Origin: Roseinatronobacter monicus | Lineage (GTDB): Bacteria; Pseudomonadota; Alphaproteobacteria; Rhodobacterales; Rhodobacteraceae | Length of the DNA: 64,000 bases | NCBI RefSeq assembly: GCF_006716865.1 | Contig: NZ_VFPT01000001.1 | Coordinates: 3,467,001-3,531,000, forward strand | Direction: 5' to 3' | Shown: positions 36,409-46,432 of the stretch, one piece after another | How positions within the stretch are numbered: the first letter of the stretch is position 1 | Layout of the letters: every line of letters begins with the position of its first letter | Translations under genes and position numbers: made by a program | The notes under the pieces: model-generated | What the model saw: only the letters and a program-made list of their open reading frames with translations | Databases searched by the model: none | Told to the model about the DNA's origin: nothing

Positions 36409-36656
36409 CGCAAATCCTCTCATATACACACGGTTTTTCCGTGTCGGTGATGCTGGCCAAGAGCTCTGGTCTTCGACCGGGTCCATCAAAATGCCCGCCA
36501 GAGATAGGTCACGCTTGTCTTCTTGTCGCGCCCGATGCCTGATCCTGATGAAGCTGTCAGGTATGGCAACAGGCGTTAGCCTTGGCCGAATCTCGCCCAA
36601 GGGTCGCGATCTCATACGGCGCGCGACGCGTTGGGTCAAGGTTTTTGGACGTTAAA

Positions 36657-36684
36657 CCCCCGCAACACGGATGCGTTGCGGGGG
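36657..36684 (-). terminator. Terminator after rplT
   Basis: A 10-bp perfect stem CCCCCGCAAC / GTTGCGGGGG with an 8-base loop, flanked by AAA and TTT, 24 bases after the rplT stop. It separates the rpmI-rplT unit from rplS-rpmE, whose promoter must lie in 36409-36650. Confidence 0.8.
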
Positions 36685-36707
36685 TTTCAAATTCACTGAT
36701 GGCCGGT

Positions 36708-37070
36708 TCAGGCCATTGCGGCCTTCGCCTTGGCGACAATCTGACCAAAGGCATCGGGCTCGTGCACTGCGAGATCGGCGAGAACCTTGCGGTCCACTTC
36801 GATACCAGCCAGCCCCAGTGCGTTGATGAAACGCGAATAGGTCAGGGCGGGATCAATCTCGCGGACTGCGGCGTTGATCCGCTGAATCCACAGGGCGCGG
36901 AAGTTCCGCTTGCGAACCTTGCGGTCGCGGGTGGCATATTGGTTGGCTTTGTCCACAGCCTGCGTCGCAGTGCGGAAATTGCGCGAACGCGCGCCGTAAT
37001 AGCCTTTGGCGGCCTTTACGACCTTGCGATGACGGGCGTGGGTGACTTTGCCGGACGTTACACGTGACAT
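36708..37070 (-). CDS. rplT: 50S ribosomal protein L20
   Basis: A 120-residue L20 needed for early 50S assembly: [20 protein letters not shown] start and the [19 protein letters not shown] block. It follows rpmI by 12 bases. infC, often upstream of rpmI, is not found here. Confidence 0.97.
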   Translation of the reverse strand: MSRVTSGKVTHARHRKVVKAAKGYYGARSRNFRTATQAVDKANQYATRDRKVRKRNFRALWIQRINAAVREIDPALTYSRFINALGLAGIEVDRKVLADLAVHEPDAFGQIVAKAKAAMA

Positions 37071-37082
37071 GACAGCTGCTCC

Positions 37083-37283
37083 TTAGCGATCGTAGGGCAT
37101 ATATTTCTTGACGATGCGCGAATCCTGATCGGACAGGATTGTGTTGCCGCGCGCGTCGCGAATGAATTTCTTGGTCCGCTTGATCATGCCGTGGCGTTTG
37201 CCTGCCTGACCTGCCTTGACCTTGCCTGTGGCTGTCATGGAGAAGCGCTTCTTGGCGCCGGATTTGGTCTTCATCTTGGGCAT
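37083..37283 (-). CDS. rpmI: 50S ribosomal protein L35
   Basis: A 66-residue L35: [20 protein letters not shown] start, [16 protein letters not shown] and the ending [14 protein letters not shown] precedes the ATG. First gene of an rpmI-rplT unit. Confidence 0.97.
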   Translation of the reverse strand: MPKMKTKSGAKKRFSMTATGKVKAGQAGKRHGMIKRTKKFIRDARGNTILSDQDSRIVKKYMPYDR

Positions 37284-37399
37284 TTCCGTCTCCTTTCGGT
37301 GGAGGGTGGTTGATGCGACTCGGCATGCCTCTCGGCCGGCCGCATTCTACTTAGAGCGCGCCGCTTAGCGCAGAACCAAGCGCTGTGCAAGAGCGCCGC

Positions 37400-37633
37400 C
37401 TAGAAAAGCGCGGCAACGCGTGCAACAAACTGGGTTGTCAGGGTCGGAATCTCGGCGATGTGGAACATGCCTTCGGGGCGATCATACGCGACGAAGGCAA
37501 TCAGAAGAACGCTCAGGATCAAAAGCGACGATGCAAAGACGGGCTTGTGGCCATGCGTCCACGCACTGACGAAACTGACAAAAGCCAGCGGCAACAGGAA
37601 AATGCCGGCTAGAAAAAGAGTTTCATGATCCAT
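37400..37633 (-). CDS. Small two-helix membrane protein of unknown function
   Basis: A 77-residue protein with two hydrophobic segments, ETLFLAGIFLLPLAFVSFVS and VFASSLLILSVLLIAFVAY, separated by a short polar loop. It begins 27 bases after the pyruvate kinase stop in the same direction and is probably co-transcribed. Such a gene next to pyk is common in Rhodobacteraceae, to my knowledge without an assigned role. Confidence 0.7.
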   Translation of the reverse strand: MDHETLFLAGIFLLPLAFVSFVSAWTHGHKPVFASSLLILSVLLIAFVAYDRPEGMFHIAEIPTLTTQFVARVAALF

Positions 37634-37660
37634 AATGCACCGAGTTCTTAAAGCGCCAGC

Positions 37661-39121
37661 TTACTCGGGCTCTCCTGTCATGATCAAGTGCTCAGCGCAG
37701 GGGGCGACGCGTAAAATATTGGTTGTGCCCGGCTGGTTGAACGGAATGCCTGCGGTGACAAGGATTTGGTCCTTCTCGGTGGCGAAACCGTATTTGCGCG
37801 CAACTCGCACGGCGTTGATGACCGCCTTTTTGAAACGCTCGACATCCCCGGTGATGGTTTCGCAATGCACGCCCCAAACCAGCGCAAGGCGGCGCGCAAC
37901 CGGCTGGATGGGCGTGATGGCGATGATGGGCACATGCGGGCGCTCGCGCGCGACCAGATTGGCGGTGGTGCCCGATTCCGTGAAACAGCAGATCGCGGCG
38001 ATATCGGTTTTCTCGGCCAGTTCACGCGCGGCGGCGACCATACCATCGGCGATGGTGTAATGGTTGACCTTGCGCGAGCTGTCGATGATTTCGATATAGG
38101 TCGGATCGCTCTCGACCTCGATGGCGACATTGTTCATCGTGGTGACCGCCTCGATCGGGTATTGCCCGGCGGCGGATTCGGCGGACAGCATGATCGCGTC
38201 TGCCCCCTCGTAAATGGCCGTCGCCACGTCCGAGACTTCGGCGCGGGTGGGCATCGGGCTTTCGATCATGGATTCCAGCATCTGCGTGGCCACGATCACG
38301 GGTTTGGCCGCCGCGCGCGTCCGGCGCACCAGTCGTTTCTGGATGGGCGGCACGTTCTGCACAGGCAATTCCACCCCCAGATCACCGCGTGCGACCATGA
38401 TACCGTCTGACACCGCCAGAATTTCCTCAAACGCCTTAACCGCCGCGGGCTTCTCGATCTTGGAAATGATCGCGGCGCGGCCTTGGATCAGTTCGCGGGC
38501 CTCTGTCACATCGGATGCGCGCTGCACGAAGGACAGGGCCAGCCAGTCGACACCCAGACGGCAGACAAATTCCAGATCCGCGCGGTCTTTGTCGGACAGG
38601 GCCGCCAGTGGCAGAACAACGCCCGGCACATTCACGCCTTTGCGGTTGGAAATGGTGCCGCCCACTGTCACGGTGCAATCCGCGAAATCAGGGCCGCAGG
38701 TATTTACACGCAGCCGGATTTTGCCGTCATTGACCAACAGGTCTTCGCCCGGCTCCAGCGCTTTGAAGATTTCAGGGTGTGGCAGGTTCACGCGCGTGGC
38801 GTCGCCATCTGCCTCATCCAGGTCAAGCCGGAAAGATTGCCCTTCTTCCAGTTCGACCGAAGGTTCGGCAAAGGTGCCGACACGCAGCTTTGGCCCTTGC
38901 AGATCGGCCAGAATGGCAATCGGGCGGCCAAGATCAACCTCGATCTGGCGAATGATGGCGTGGCGTGCAGCGATTTCGTCATGGGTGCCATGACTCATGT
39001 TCAGGCGAAAGACATCGGCGCCTGCCTCGAACAATGCGCGGATCATTTCATAGCTGGACGAGGACGGGCCGAGCGTGGCCACAATCTTGATCATGCGATG
39101 GCGACGCAATGGAGAGGTCAT
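37661..39121 (-). CDS. pyk: Pyruvate kinase
   Basis: Converts phosphoenolpyruvate and ADP to pyruvate and ATP. The 486-residue product has the N-terminal MIKIVATLGPSSSSYEMIRA, the FRLNMSHG and ILADLQGPKLRVG blocks, the active-site signature ISKIEKPAAVKAFEEI with the catalytic Lys, MVARGDLGVELP, and a C-terminal allosteric domain ending NILRVAPCAEHL. ATG at 39121 has AAAGGA 8 bases upstream. Confidence 0.97.
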   Translation of the reverse strand: MTSPLRRHRMIKIVATLGPSSSSYEMIRALFEAGADVFRLNMSHGTHDEIAARHAIIRQIEVDLGRPIAILADLQGPKLRVGTFAEPSVELEEGQSFRLDLDEADGDATRVNLPHPEIFKALEPGEDLLVNDGKIRLRVNTCGPDFADCTVTVGGTISNRKGVNVPGVVLPLAALSDKDRADLEFVCRLGVDWLALSFVQRASDVTEARELIQGRAAIISKIEKPAAVKAFEEILAVSDGIMVARGDLGVELPVQNVPPIQKRLVRRTRAAAKPVIVATQMLESMIESPMPTRAEVSDVATAIYEGADAIMLSAESAAGQYPIEAVTTMNNVAIEVESDPTYIEIIDSSRKVNHYTIADGMVAAARELAEKTDIAAICCFTESGTTANLVARERPHVPIIAITPIQPVARRLALVWGVHCETITGDVERFKKAVINAVRVARKYGFATEKDQILVTAGIPFNQPGTTNILRVAPCAEHLIMTGEPE

Positions 39122-39311
39122 ATAGTATCCTTTCTGTCGGCGCAGCGCCGTGTGTCTGGGTCAGCTTACGCAGGGTTTATGACAGGAAGCCGGAAAACCG
39201 AAGCCGTTAGCGCAAACAACTATCAGGTCCGGCACGTTTTGCAAGTCTCGTCAGGCTTGACGAAGGTGCGGCGCAAGCGCAGGTTACACGTAACGCACCG
39301 GAGTATGAAAT

Positions 39312-39629
39312 ATGGATAAACAGACCCGCACAGAATTGGAAGCCGCAGCTTTTCGGACGTTGATGGATCACCTGATGCACAAACGCCCCGATGTCCAGAA
39401 TATCGACATGATGAACCTGACCGGCTTTTGCCGCAACTGCCTGTCGCGCTGGTATATGGAAGCCGCGAATGCGCGCGGAATCGACATGGACAAAGAGGCG
39501 GCGCGCGAAATCGTCTATGGCATGCCCTATGCGGAATGGCGCGACAAATACCAGACCGAGGCAAGCCCCGACAAGCAGGCCGCATTCGAGAAGTCCTTTG
39601 CTGAAAACGTCAGTAATCAAAAGCCATAG
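39312..39629 (+). CDS. DUF1244 family protein
   Basis: A 105-residue cytoplasmic protein of a conserved family without a known reaction. The invariant core is NLTGFCRNCLSRWYMEAANA, with a CxxC pair, followed by EIVYGMPYAEWRDKYQ. The ATG at 39312 follows GGAGTATGAAAT. It is divergent from pyk and starts a row of three plus-strand genes. Confidence 0.9.
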   Translation: MDKQTRTELEAAAFRTLMDHLMHKRPDVQNIDMMNLTGFCRNCLSRWYMEAANARGIDMDKEAAREIVYGMPYAEWRDKYQTEASPDKQAAFEKSFAENVSNQKP

Positions 39630-39632
39630 CAG

Positions 39633-40256
39633 ATGAAACCCGCCGATCAGCTTGCGACCTTCGTGCAGGACGGCTTTCGCGCGGGTCACAGCGCCCAAGA
39701 CCTGCGCGCCGCGCTGGCGGCTGCGGGCTGGTCGGAGCCCGAGATTGACAATGCATTGGCAGGTTGGGCCGATCATGGCTTGCGCCTGCCGGTGCCACGC
39801 CCGCGCCCCTCTGTCAGCGCAGCCGAGGCGGCGACATACGCGCTGCTGTTCTTTGCACTGCTGTCTGTCACTTGGAATGTGGTGGCGCTGGCCTTCTGGC
39901 TGGTAGAGATATGGGTGCCCGAGGCCGATGGCAGCACTGGCTATGGGACCGCGCGGTCAATGCGGTGGTCGATTGCGGTGCTTGTGGTGATCTTGCCGCT
40001 GTTCTTGTGGTTGCAGGCGCGCACGGATAGAGACGCGCGCGCCAATCCGGGGCAGCTTCGGTCGCCGACGCGCAAGAAATTCGGCGCTATTACCGTGTTT
40101 CTTGCGGCGCTTGTGTTGGTGGCGGATTCGATTGCGGTGGTCTTTGCGTTTCTGAATGGCGACATGACGCTGCAATTCCTGATCAAGGCCGCGATTGTGG
40201 CGCTGGTGGCGGGGTTGGTCATCGCTTGGTTTCGCAGCTTTCTGGCGGAAGGCTGA
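39633..40256 (+). CDS. Membrane protein with N-terminal helical domain (DUF5671-like)
   Basis: A 207-residue protein. Residues 1-50 form a soluble helical region like those that open with a UBA-like fold (FVQDGFRAGHSAQDLRAALA). Four membrane segments follow at about 70-95, 112-132, 148-168 and 180-200. The spacing of the membrane part recalls the DUF5671 family, an attribution from memory. It follows the DUF1244 gene by 3 bases, so co-expression is likely. No function is assigned. Confidence 0.65.
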   Translation: MKPADQLATFVQDGFRAGHSAQDLRAALAAAGWSEPEIDNALAGWADHGLRLPVPRPRPSVSAAEAATYALLFFALLSVTWNVVALAFWLVEIWVPEADGSTGYGTARSMRWSIAVLVVILPLFLWLQARTDRDARANPGQLRSPTRKKFGAITVFLAALVLVADSIAVVFAFLNGDMTLQFLIKAAIVALVAGLVIAWFRSFLAEG

Positions 40257-40257
40257 C

Positions 40258-40650
40258 ATGCGCGCCCCCGCCTTGGTCCTTGTGATCCTAAGCCTTGCCG
40301 TGATGATTGGCGCGGTTGCGACCATTGGCGGGCCGGAACAGGCCCGCGCCGAGCGGCGCGATGCGCAGCGTATGACTGACCTTAACGCACTTGGTCGGCA
40401 TGTGACCTGTCTGCTGGATCAGGAACTGGACCTTGATGATACATCGGATATCTGCCCGCCACCCCCGCGCGTGACCGACCCAAAAACGGATACGCCCTAT
40501 CAGATCACCCGCACGGCACCTGATATTGTGCGTGTTTGTGCGGAGTTTGAGCGCCCAGCCCGCACCGATACCTTGGCCTACCGCGCCGATTTCGACCGCG
40601 ACGCGGGCTGCCTGATCCTGCGGCGCACAGAAAGCCGAATACGGGGCTGA
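40258..40650 (+). CDS. Small exported or membrane-anchored protein of unknown function
   Basis: A 130-residue protein with one N-terminal hydrophobic helix (ALVLVILSLAVMIGAVATI) and a periplasmic remainder with three to four cysteines (VTCLLDQ, SDICPPPP, IVRVCAEF, AGCLIL) that could form disulphides. ATG at 40258 lies one base after the preceding stop. Not recognised further; its partner is likely the membrane protein just upstream. Confidence 0.65.
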   Translation: MRAPALVLVILSLAVMIGAVATIGGPEQARAERRDAQRMTDLNALGRHVTCLLDQELDLDDTSDICPPPPRVTDPKTDTPYQITRTAPDIVRVCAEFERPARTDTLAYRADFDRDAGCLILRRTESRIRG

Positions 40651-40740
40651 TAGACCGCAGCGCGCGGGGCCTTTGCGGGTGCCAGCCGTGCCCAGCGGGG
40701 CTATTATGTTGACTCAGATTTTGTTTCGCATCACAGTCGT

Positions 40741-42645
40741 GTGAATATTTTCAGTATGAGTGTTCAGATGGAACTGGGTTTTTTGTATTTTCTGCTCGGT
40801 GCAGGCGCCTTGCTTGCGTTCAGCGATTTGCTTGTTTCCTCTAGTTCGACGGCTGACACAGGCACCGGAACATCACCCCCAGACGATGAGGACCCATCTG
40901 AGGAGGGCGTGATCTTTGGCACCGAAGATGACGACTATCTGGTCAGTCAGGGGGGCGAAACTGTGTTTGGCCTTGGCGGCGATGATGTTCTGATCACCTA
41001 CGGCGACAGCATACTTCTGGGCGGCGACGGGAATGACGAGCTTGTCTCTGTCGGCGGTGGCGCAGTGCTCAACGGGGGCGAGGGTGAAGATACCTTTGTA
41101 ATCAAACTGCTGCCATTGGGTGCCAATTTCGATCTGCTCGGCAGTAATGGCCAACCCGTTGCGCCCACAGTTATCGAGGATTTCAACCCTGATGAGGATC
41201 GTCTTGTCCTTGACCTGCGCGACAGTAGTTTTCCGATGTTCGGTGATGACACGGTGCTGTTGACTGGCGTGCCTGCCCCCGATGGCGAAGGGCTGATGAT
41301 CCAGATCAACGGGGTCAATGTCGTGCAACTGTCCAGCTATGGCAGCGACGACATGCAGGGCGCGCTGGAAGATCTGGTCAACGATTTCGATGCGTTAGAG
41401 GTTGTGGGGGCGGCGCTAATTTTTCCTGAAACACCCCCTGCCATGCCGCTTGGGGTTGAAGTGCAGCAATTGCCCGCAACCCCGGATCAAATCTGGGGCG
41501 AACAGAGGTTCATTGTCACTGACGACTATGCAGGCGGCGGAGAGCTGAATGACTTTTTCGGGCTCAACCCGGTTCTTGATCTGTCGCAATTCAGCGGGAA
41601 TGCCGTGATCATGACAGATGAACAAGGCATCATGACGCTGCAAGTGGCCGACACCGATCTGGAGCCGACGGTCCTGACCAAGATCAACAGTATCATCCTT
41701 GGTCCGGGCGAGAACGCGATTCATGTATCCGGTATCGGGCTTCAAGTGACGGCGACCGAAGGGACAAACAGCATAAGCAACTGGCGCGGATCGCTTGATC
41801 TGACACTGGACGGGGGCACAAATTCGATCTCGATGTTCGATGATGGCATCGTACGGGCGCAGATTTCAGGGGGTGACAATGAATTCATCAATAATGATGG
41901 CATCACGACCTTTACTACACTGGCCGAAGGGGCCACGGGCAGCTCCTCTGTCATTGGCGGGAGTACTGTGCTTCGGTTCATGGGCGACACACCCGGCCTG
42001 ACTGTCACGCTGACGGAAGATGGCGGGGCGGTTGCAGCATGGGCGGGCGGGGCGCTTGACGTGGACCGCGTTGGCAAGCTGACAGTCGGGAACGGCGCCA
42101 CAGTCGATGCTTCGGCCCGCGATCCATCCTTGTTGCCCGCGACGCCCCTGATATCCGAAGGCCCGGATTCTATTGTGATCGGCAGTGCCGGACCTGACTC
42201 TATGTTTGGCCAAGGCAGTTTCTTTGGCGGCGATGGTGATGATGCGATAGAAGTCGATATCTGGCGTGATGGCGGTGCGCGAGTTGATGGCGGCGCGGGA
42301 GATGACGTAATCGGCGTCTTGCTGACAAATCCCGGATCAGGAGATGTCGTTCTGACAGGTGGCGAGGGGCGAGATGAATTTGTGATTACGGTTGATTATC
42401 CGTCATGGACAGGCGTGGATAGCGTGGTCCGCATTACCGATCTGGAAGATGATGAGCGGATTGAAGTCTATGTAGATGCGTTCTTTGCAACGCCCGACAT
42501 GCCACAGATACCAATAACAATCATCGAAGACGCAGAGGCGAATGAAGTGCGCATTTTGCTGGACGACCGACCCTTCATCATTCTCGAGAATCGCGCGACC
42601 CTTGCGGCCGGTGCATTGACCGTTCGTGATGTTTCGGGCGATTAA
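40741..42645 (+). CDS. Large acidic RTX-like calcium-binding protein with N-terminal membrane anchor
   Basis: A 634-residue, strongly acidic protein. The first ~30 residues include one hydrophobic helix (LGFLYFLLGAGALLAFSDLL), then a Ser/Thr/Pro/Asp linker. Hemolysin-type (RTX) nonapeptide units occur at two ends: GLGGDDVL, GGDGNDEL and GGEGEDTF around residues 75-120, and GGDGDDAI, GGAGDDVI and GGEGRDEF around 495-545. Between them are beta-rich stretches like IEDFNPDEDRLVLDL, commonly found after RTX arrays. The start is GTG at 40741; ATG at 40756 or 40768 is also possible. The anchor suggests a surface or periplasmic protein rather than a free type I substrate. It lies upstream of a polysaccharide module, but no type I exporter genes are nearby. 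Confidence 0.75.
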   Translation: MNIFSMSVQMELGFLYFLLGAGALLAFSDLLVSSSSTADTGTGTSPPDDEDPSEEGVIFGTEDDDYLVSQGGETVFGLGGDDVLITYGDSILLGGDGNDELVSVGGGAVLNGGEGEDTFVIKLLPLGANFDLLGSNGQPVAPTVIEDFNPDEDRLVLDLRDSSFPMFGDDTVLLTGVPAPDGEGLMIQINGVNVVQLSSYGSDDMQGALEDLVNDFDALEVVGAALIFPETPPAMPLGVEVQQLPATPDQIWGEQRFIVTDDYAGGGELNDFFGLNPVLDLSQFSGNAVIMTDEQGIMTLQVADTDLEPTVLTKINSIILGPGENAIHVSGIGLQVTATEGTNSISNWRGSLDLTLDGGTNSISMFDDGIVRAQISGGDNEFINNDGITTFTTLAEGATGSSSVIGGSTVLRFMGDTPGLTVTLTEDGGAVAAWAGGALDVDRVGKLTVGNGATVDASARDPSLLPATPLISEGPDSIVIGSAGPDSMFGQGSFFGGDGDDAIEVDIWRDGGARVDGGAGDDVIGVLLTNPGSGDVVLTGGEGRDEFVITVDYPSWTGVDSVVRITDLEDDERIEVYVDAFFATPDMPQIPITIIEDAEANEVRILLDDRPFIILENRATLAAGALTVRDVSGD

Positions 42646-42751
42646 ACCCAGCTACACGGACCGAAACCCGCCGCTGCATCAGATCGCGGCTTTGCGCGCA
42701 AGTTTCTGGCAGGCAGCTCCAGCAACCGATATCGCGGAACGGCGGAGCGGT

Positions 42752-44773
42752 TCAGTGGGCCAGTGGCACGCTCGGAACAAGCGCCGCCTCTTGTTTTTGC
42801 CATATTATGTCATGGATATTCGCATCTTTGGGTGCGTATCCAAGCGGCGCGCGCATCAAGACATGGCGTAGCATTTCCGGGTCAAACCCGGTGCAGGCCG
42901 CATGCAGGTCTTTGAGAAGCCTCTGAAGGTCAGCGGGCGGCATCACAAGTTCCGATGCGGTCATGATCCGCGGGTGTTCTGTGCCTTTGGGGGAATTGCT
43001 GATCAGCAACTCCTCATAAAGCTTTTCGCCGGATTGCAGGCCTGTGATCTGGATTGCAATATCTTGAACTGTGCCTTCGGGCTGCCCGTTTTCGTCAAGC
43101 ATGTAGGGGGCCAGTCCATGAAGTCTGATCATTGATTTTGCGAGGTCGAGGATACGGACAGGCTCGCCCATATCCAGAACAAAGACATCCCCGCCGCGGG
43201 CCATGGCGCCTGCCTGAATGACCAGTTGCGCGGCTTCGGGAATGGTCATGAAGTATCGTGTGACATCCCGATGGGTCACAGTGACCGGACCACCGCGCTC
43301 GATCTGCTCTCGAAATCTGGGAATCACAGAGCCGGACGACCCAAGCACATTCCCAAAACGAACCATCGAGAACACGGTCCCACCTTGGTTCTCTTGTGCC
43401 AGTCCCTGACAGATCAGTTCCGCAACGCGCTTGCTGGCACCCATGATATTGGTGGGTCGTACAGTCTTGTCGGTGGAGATCAGTATGAAGTTTTCCACAC
43501 CGCATTCCGCCGAGGCCTCTGCGATGACTTGCGTGCCGAAAACATTGTTGTGAATGCCCTCGATATTGTTGTGCTCAACGATCGCAACATGCTTGTACGC
43601 GGCTGAGTGATACACTGTCTCCACGCCAAATCGGCGCAGGATCGCCCGCATTCGCCTTGGGTTTTGCACCGAGCCCAAGACAGGCACCAACACGGCGGCC
43701 GCCTCGCCCCATGTGTCGCGCAAGTCCGTCACCACGTTGTAAAGTGCGATTTCCGACACATCGAGCAAGATCAGGGCTTTGGGTTTCTGCGTCATGATCT
43801 GTCGGCAAAGCTCTGCCCCGATCGAGCCGCCCGCACCTGTTACCAAAACGGATTTGCCTGCCAAAGTGCGCTGCATCAGCGTTTTGCTGGCAGGAACAGG
43901 ATCACGCCCCAAGAGTTCCTCTGGCATGACAGGTCTTAGGTCTGTCAGTTGTGCACGCCCGGACACCACATCGCCGATGCTGGGGATTGTCTTGACCTCT
44001 ACGCCGAGCGTTTCAAGGCGCGCAACAATGTGCCGCCGCCGCACCCGGCTTAGGCTTGGAAGGGCCAGCAGGACCTCTCGTACGTGGTATTTGGCGATCA
44101 GTGATCGAAGGTCCACGGACGGATAGACCCGCACGCCATTGATGGTTGTTCCATGCAAACGTGCGTCATCATCCACCAAGGCAACCGGCAAATATTCAAC
44201 GCTCAGATATAGGGCTGCAACCAACTGCTGTCCGGCTTTTCCTGCACCATAGATAATCACCGGTGTTGATTTCCGAAGTCCCGGCGCACGCAAGATCGCG
44301 CGCGCCCAGAATCGTATGCCACTTACAGCAAGTATAACTGTCATGGCATGTATCATGATGACAGACGGATGCACGGGGACACCGAGTGCAAGTGTTGCAG
44401 CCAGCATAACCCCTGCCCCAGCAAATGCGCCAGCAATGACACTGCGAATGGCTCTACCGGTAATATATCGAAGGACCGCCCGATAGAGGCCAAATCTATG
44501 AAAAACAAACACGGTGACCGCTACCGAAGGAAGGAAAACAGCCCATGTCTGAGCAGCCCCCAGTTGCGCCGGGGGCGTGCCACTTAGCAGTACCGCCACC
44601 ACGAAAGATACCGTGATAAGGCAGATATCAATGCAGATATGGATGTTGCGTTTTTCAGTTCGGGCAAGCTGGTCTGGCAGCGAAGTTATTCCGCGCAGCC
44701 ATTTGCTGCGCGCGAATTTACGCCACCGTCGCATTCGATGTAACGAAAGTTTTGTAATATGGCTTGCCAACAT
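42752..44773 (-). CDS. Polysaccharide biosynthesis nucleotide-sugar dehydratase (CapD/WbpM-like)
   Basis: Membrane-bound UDP-GlcNAc/UDP-sugar 4,6-dehydratase/epimerase family. About 670 residues: four to five N-terminal membrane helices (residues ~35-150), a cytoplasmic nucleotide-binding stretch (PVIIYGAGKAGQQLVAALY), then the catalytic NAD domain with VTGAGGSIGAELCRQI near residue 312. The motif TNIMGASKRVAE has Met in place of the usual Tyr of YxxxK, characteristic of this long subfamily. ATG at 44773 with AGAGTAG upstream is preferred over the GTG at 44812, but other nearby ATG codons are possible. It diverges from the export lipoprotein operon and probably makes a modified sugar for the same glycan. 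Confidence 0.88.
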   Translation of the reverse strand: MLASHITKLSLHRMRRWRKFARSKWLRGITSLPDQLARTEKRNIHICIDICLITVSFVVAVLLSGTPPAQLGAAQTWAVFLPSVAVTVFVFHRFGLYRAVLRYITGRAIRSVIAGAFAGAGVMLAATLALGVPVHPSVIMIHAMTVILAVSGIRFWARAILRAPGLRKSTPVIIYGAGKAGQQLVAALYLSVEYLPVALVDDDARLHGTTINGVRVYPSVDLRSLIAKYHVREVLLALPSLSRVRRRHIVARLETLGVEVKTIPSIGDVVSGRAQLTDLRPVMPEELLGRDPVPASKTLMQRTLAGKSVLVTGAGGSIGAELCRQIMTQKPKALILLDVSEIALYNVVTDLRDTWGEAAAVLVPVLGSVQNPRRMRAILRRFGVETVYHSAAYKHVAIVEHNNIEGIHNNVFGTQVIAEASAECGVENFILISTDKTVRPTNIMGASKRVAELICQGLAQENQGGTVFSMVRFGNVLGSSGSVIPRFREQIERGGPVTVTHRDVTRYFMTIPEAAQLVIQAGAMARGGDVFVLDMGEPVRILDLAKSMIRLHGLAPYMLDENGQPEGTVQDIAIQITGLQSGEKLYEELLISNSPKGTEHPRIMTASELVMPPADLQRLLKDLHAACTGFDPEMLRHVLMRAPLGYAPKDANIHDIIWQKQEAALVPSVPLAH

Positions 44774-45316
44774 ATGGTCATCTACTCTGGTTACACACGA
44801 CGCCGGTTGCACTGGATGGTGTGAAAAAAATTAGAATACAGTTCATGAAATATAGTTTGGTTATGGCACAGATGGACCCTAAGATGTCAACCCGAACACA
44901 ATACACATCTTCAAGTTGCGGCATTTCTGGCCGATAATGGTTGTTAATATAGCATCTTTGGCTCGGTATGTGTAAACTTCCCCCCCAAGGTTCAGCGGAA
45001 CCCCGCCCAACGATGTTCCGTCAGCGTCCTGCCCAACTGTCGCAGTGTCAAAATGCAAGTATCTGCGCCCACACGCAAGTTGCCGACATTACGAAGAAAA
45101 ACGCGATGTGTTGCCCTTACCCGGCGTGCAGATGATCACCGAACCCTTCTTGCATATTTGGCGCGACGGACGTCGAAACGCCTAGCACACAACGGCCCGC
45201 GCTGTTGCCCAAAGACGTCGCACCTCGGTGGGTCTGAACTGGTGTGCCAAGGATGCATTGACCCCGGTGCGTTTACATAGGAGAAGAGAGGCAAGGCTTG
45301 GACCGAGGAGTGGGAT
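44774..45316. other. Divergent intergenic region of the polysaccharide module
   Basis: About 540 bases, clearly richer in AT near 44820-44980 than the genes at its sides. It must hold promoters for both the CapD-like gene and the plus-strand operon. No convincing gene, operator palindrome or RNA gene was identified. Confidence 0.5.
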
Positions 45317-46432
45317 TTGACTGTCGATTTGAATAGACGTCAGGTGCTGGGCGGAATCGCAGTTCTGACGCTTGGCGGTTGCGCTGTGCCGCGCGGGGCG
45401 CCCACCCAACGCGAGGTCTTGGCACGACCCGATGCGGAAGGGGCGGATTTCGCGCTGGAACTCGTGTCCCGCGACCGGCTTGCGCTTTATCCTGCTTGGA
45501 ATCCGCGCAATGGCCGCATGCGCACGGATTGGCCACAAGGGGGCGGCGTGCCCTCCGATCAGGTGCTCGCACCGGGGGATCGCCTGTCGTTGCGCATCTG
45601 GGACCCGGAAGAAAGCTCTCTGATCGCAAGTGCAGAAGCGCCATTTGCCGATATTGCCAACGTTGTTGTTACAGCGGGCGGCAATGTGAGCCTGCCTTAT
45701 ATCGACGAAGTGCAAGTCGGGGGGCTGACAGCCGAGCGCGCGCGCACCAGAATTCAGCAAAGTCTGACCGCGATCATACCTTCAGCACAAGTGCAGCTTG
45801 AGGTTAGCGAGGGGCGGCGTAATTCGGCGCAGATGCTGGGCGGTGTTGCAAGCCCCGGAACCTATCCATTGAATGAACGCAATCTGCCCCTGACCAGCTT
45901 GATTGCGGCGGCAGGCGGGATTGATACCTCGCTCAAGAACCCGCAAGTGCAGATCATGCGGGGCAGTCAGGTGTTTCGGCGCTCTTGGGAGTTCGTTCTG
46001 CAAAGCCCATCCAATGATCCCGCCATTCGTGGCGGCGACCGGGTTTTGATCGAGACGGACCCGCGCAGCTTCAAGGCATTGGGTGCCTCGGAGCGCGAAG
46101 AGGTCATCGGTTTTGACAAACAAGATGTCAGTGCGCTGCGGGCCATATCGCTGATGGGCGGCATAGCGGATACCCGCGCCGACCCGCGCGGTTTGCTTGT
46201 CTTGCGCCGGTATGACCAAAGCGAGACCTTGCGCGCGGATGGCCCGCCAAACACGCGCGTCGTGTTCAGTTTTGATCTGACGACAGCCAATGGCATGTTC
46301 AGCGCGGACGAGTTTCTGATCCAGCCTGACGACATTGTTCTGGCAACGCAGGCACCGGCTGTGACCACGCAACGCGTCCTCACTCTGTTCGGCGCAATCC
46401 TTGGATTTGGACGGGCTGTCGGCACCCTGTGA
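45317..46432 (+). CDS. Outer-membrane polysaccharide export lipoprotein (Wza-like)
   Basis: A 371-residue member of the polysaccharide export (Poly_export/SLBB) family. The start is TTG at 45317 with GAGGAGTGGGA just before it. The signal peptide has twin arginines (NRRQVLGG) and ends at a lipobox (LTLGGC, Cys23), so it is likely a Tat-exported lipoprotein. The conserved start of the export domain, LAPGDRLSLRIWD, is at about residue 83, followed by VNVSLPYIDEVQVGGLTAER-like sequence and SLBB repeats (GGVASPGTYPLNERN, then IRGGDRVLIE). It should form the outer-membrane pore for the glycan made by the neighbouring genes. No Wzc co-polymerase is visible in this window. Confidence 0.88.
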   Translation: MTVDLNRRQVLGGIAVLTLGGCAVPRGAPTQREVLARPDAEGADFALELVSRDRLALYPAWNPRNGRMRTDWPQGGGVPSDQVLAPGDRLSLRIWDPEESSLIASAEAPFADIANVVVTAGGNVSLPYIDEVQVGGLTAERARTRIQQSLTAIIPSAQVQLEVSEGRRNSAQMLGGVASPGTYPLNERNLPLTSLIAAAGGIDTSLKNPQVQIMRGSQVFRRSWEFVLQSPSNDPAIRGGDRVLIETDPRSFKALGASEREEVIGFDKQDVSALRAISLMGGIADTRADPRGLLVLRRYDQSETLRADGPPNTRVVFSFDLTTANGMFSADEFLIQPDDIVLATQAPAVTTQRVLTLFGAILGFGRAVGTL

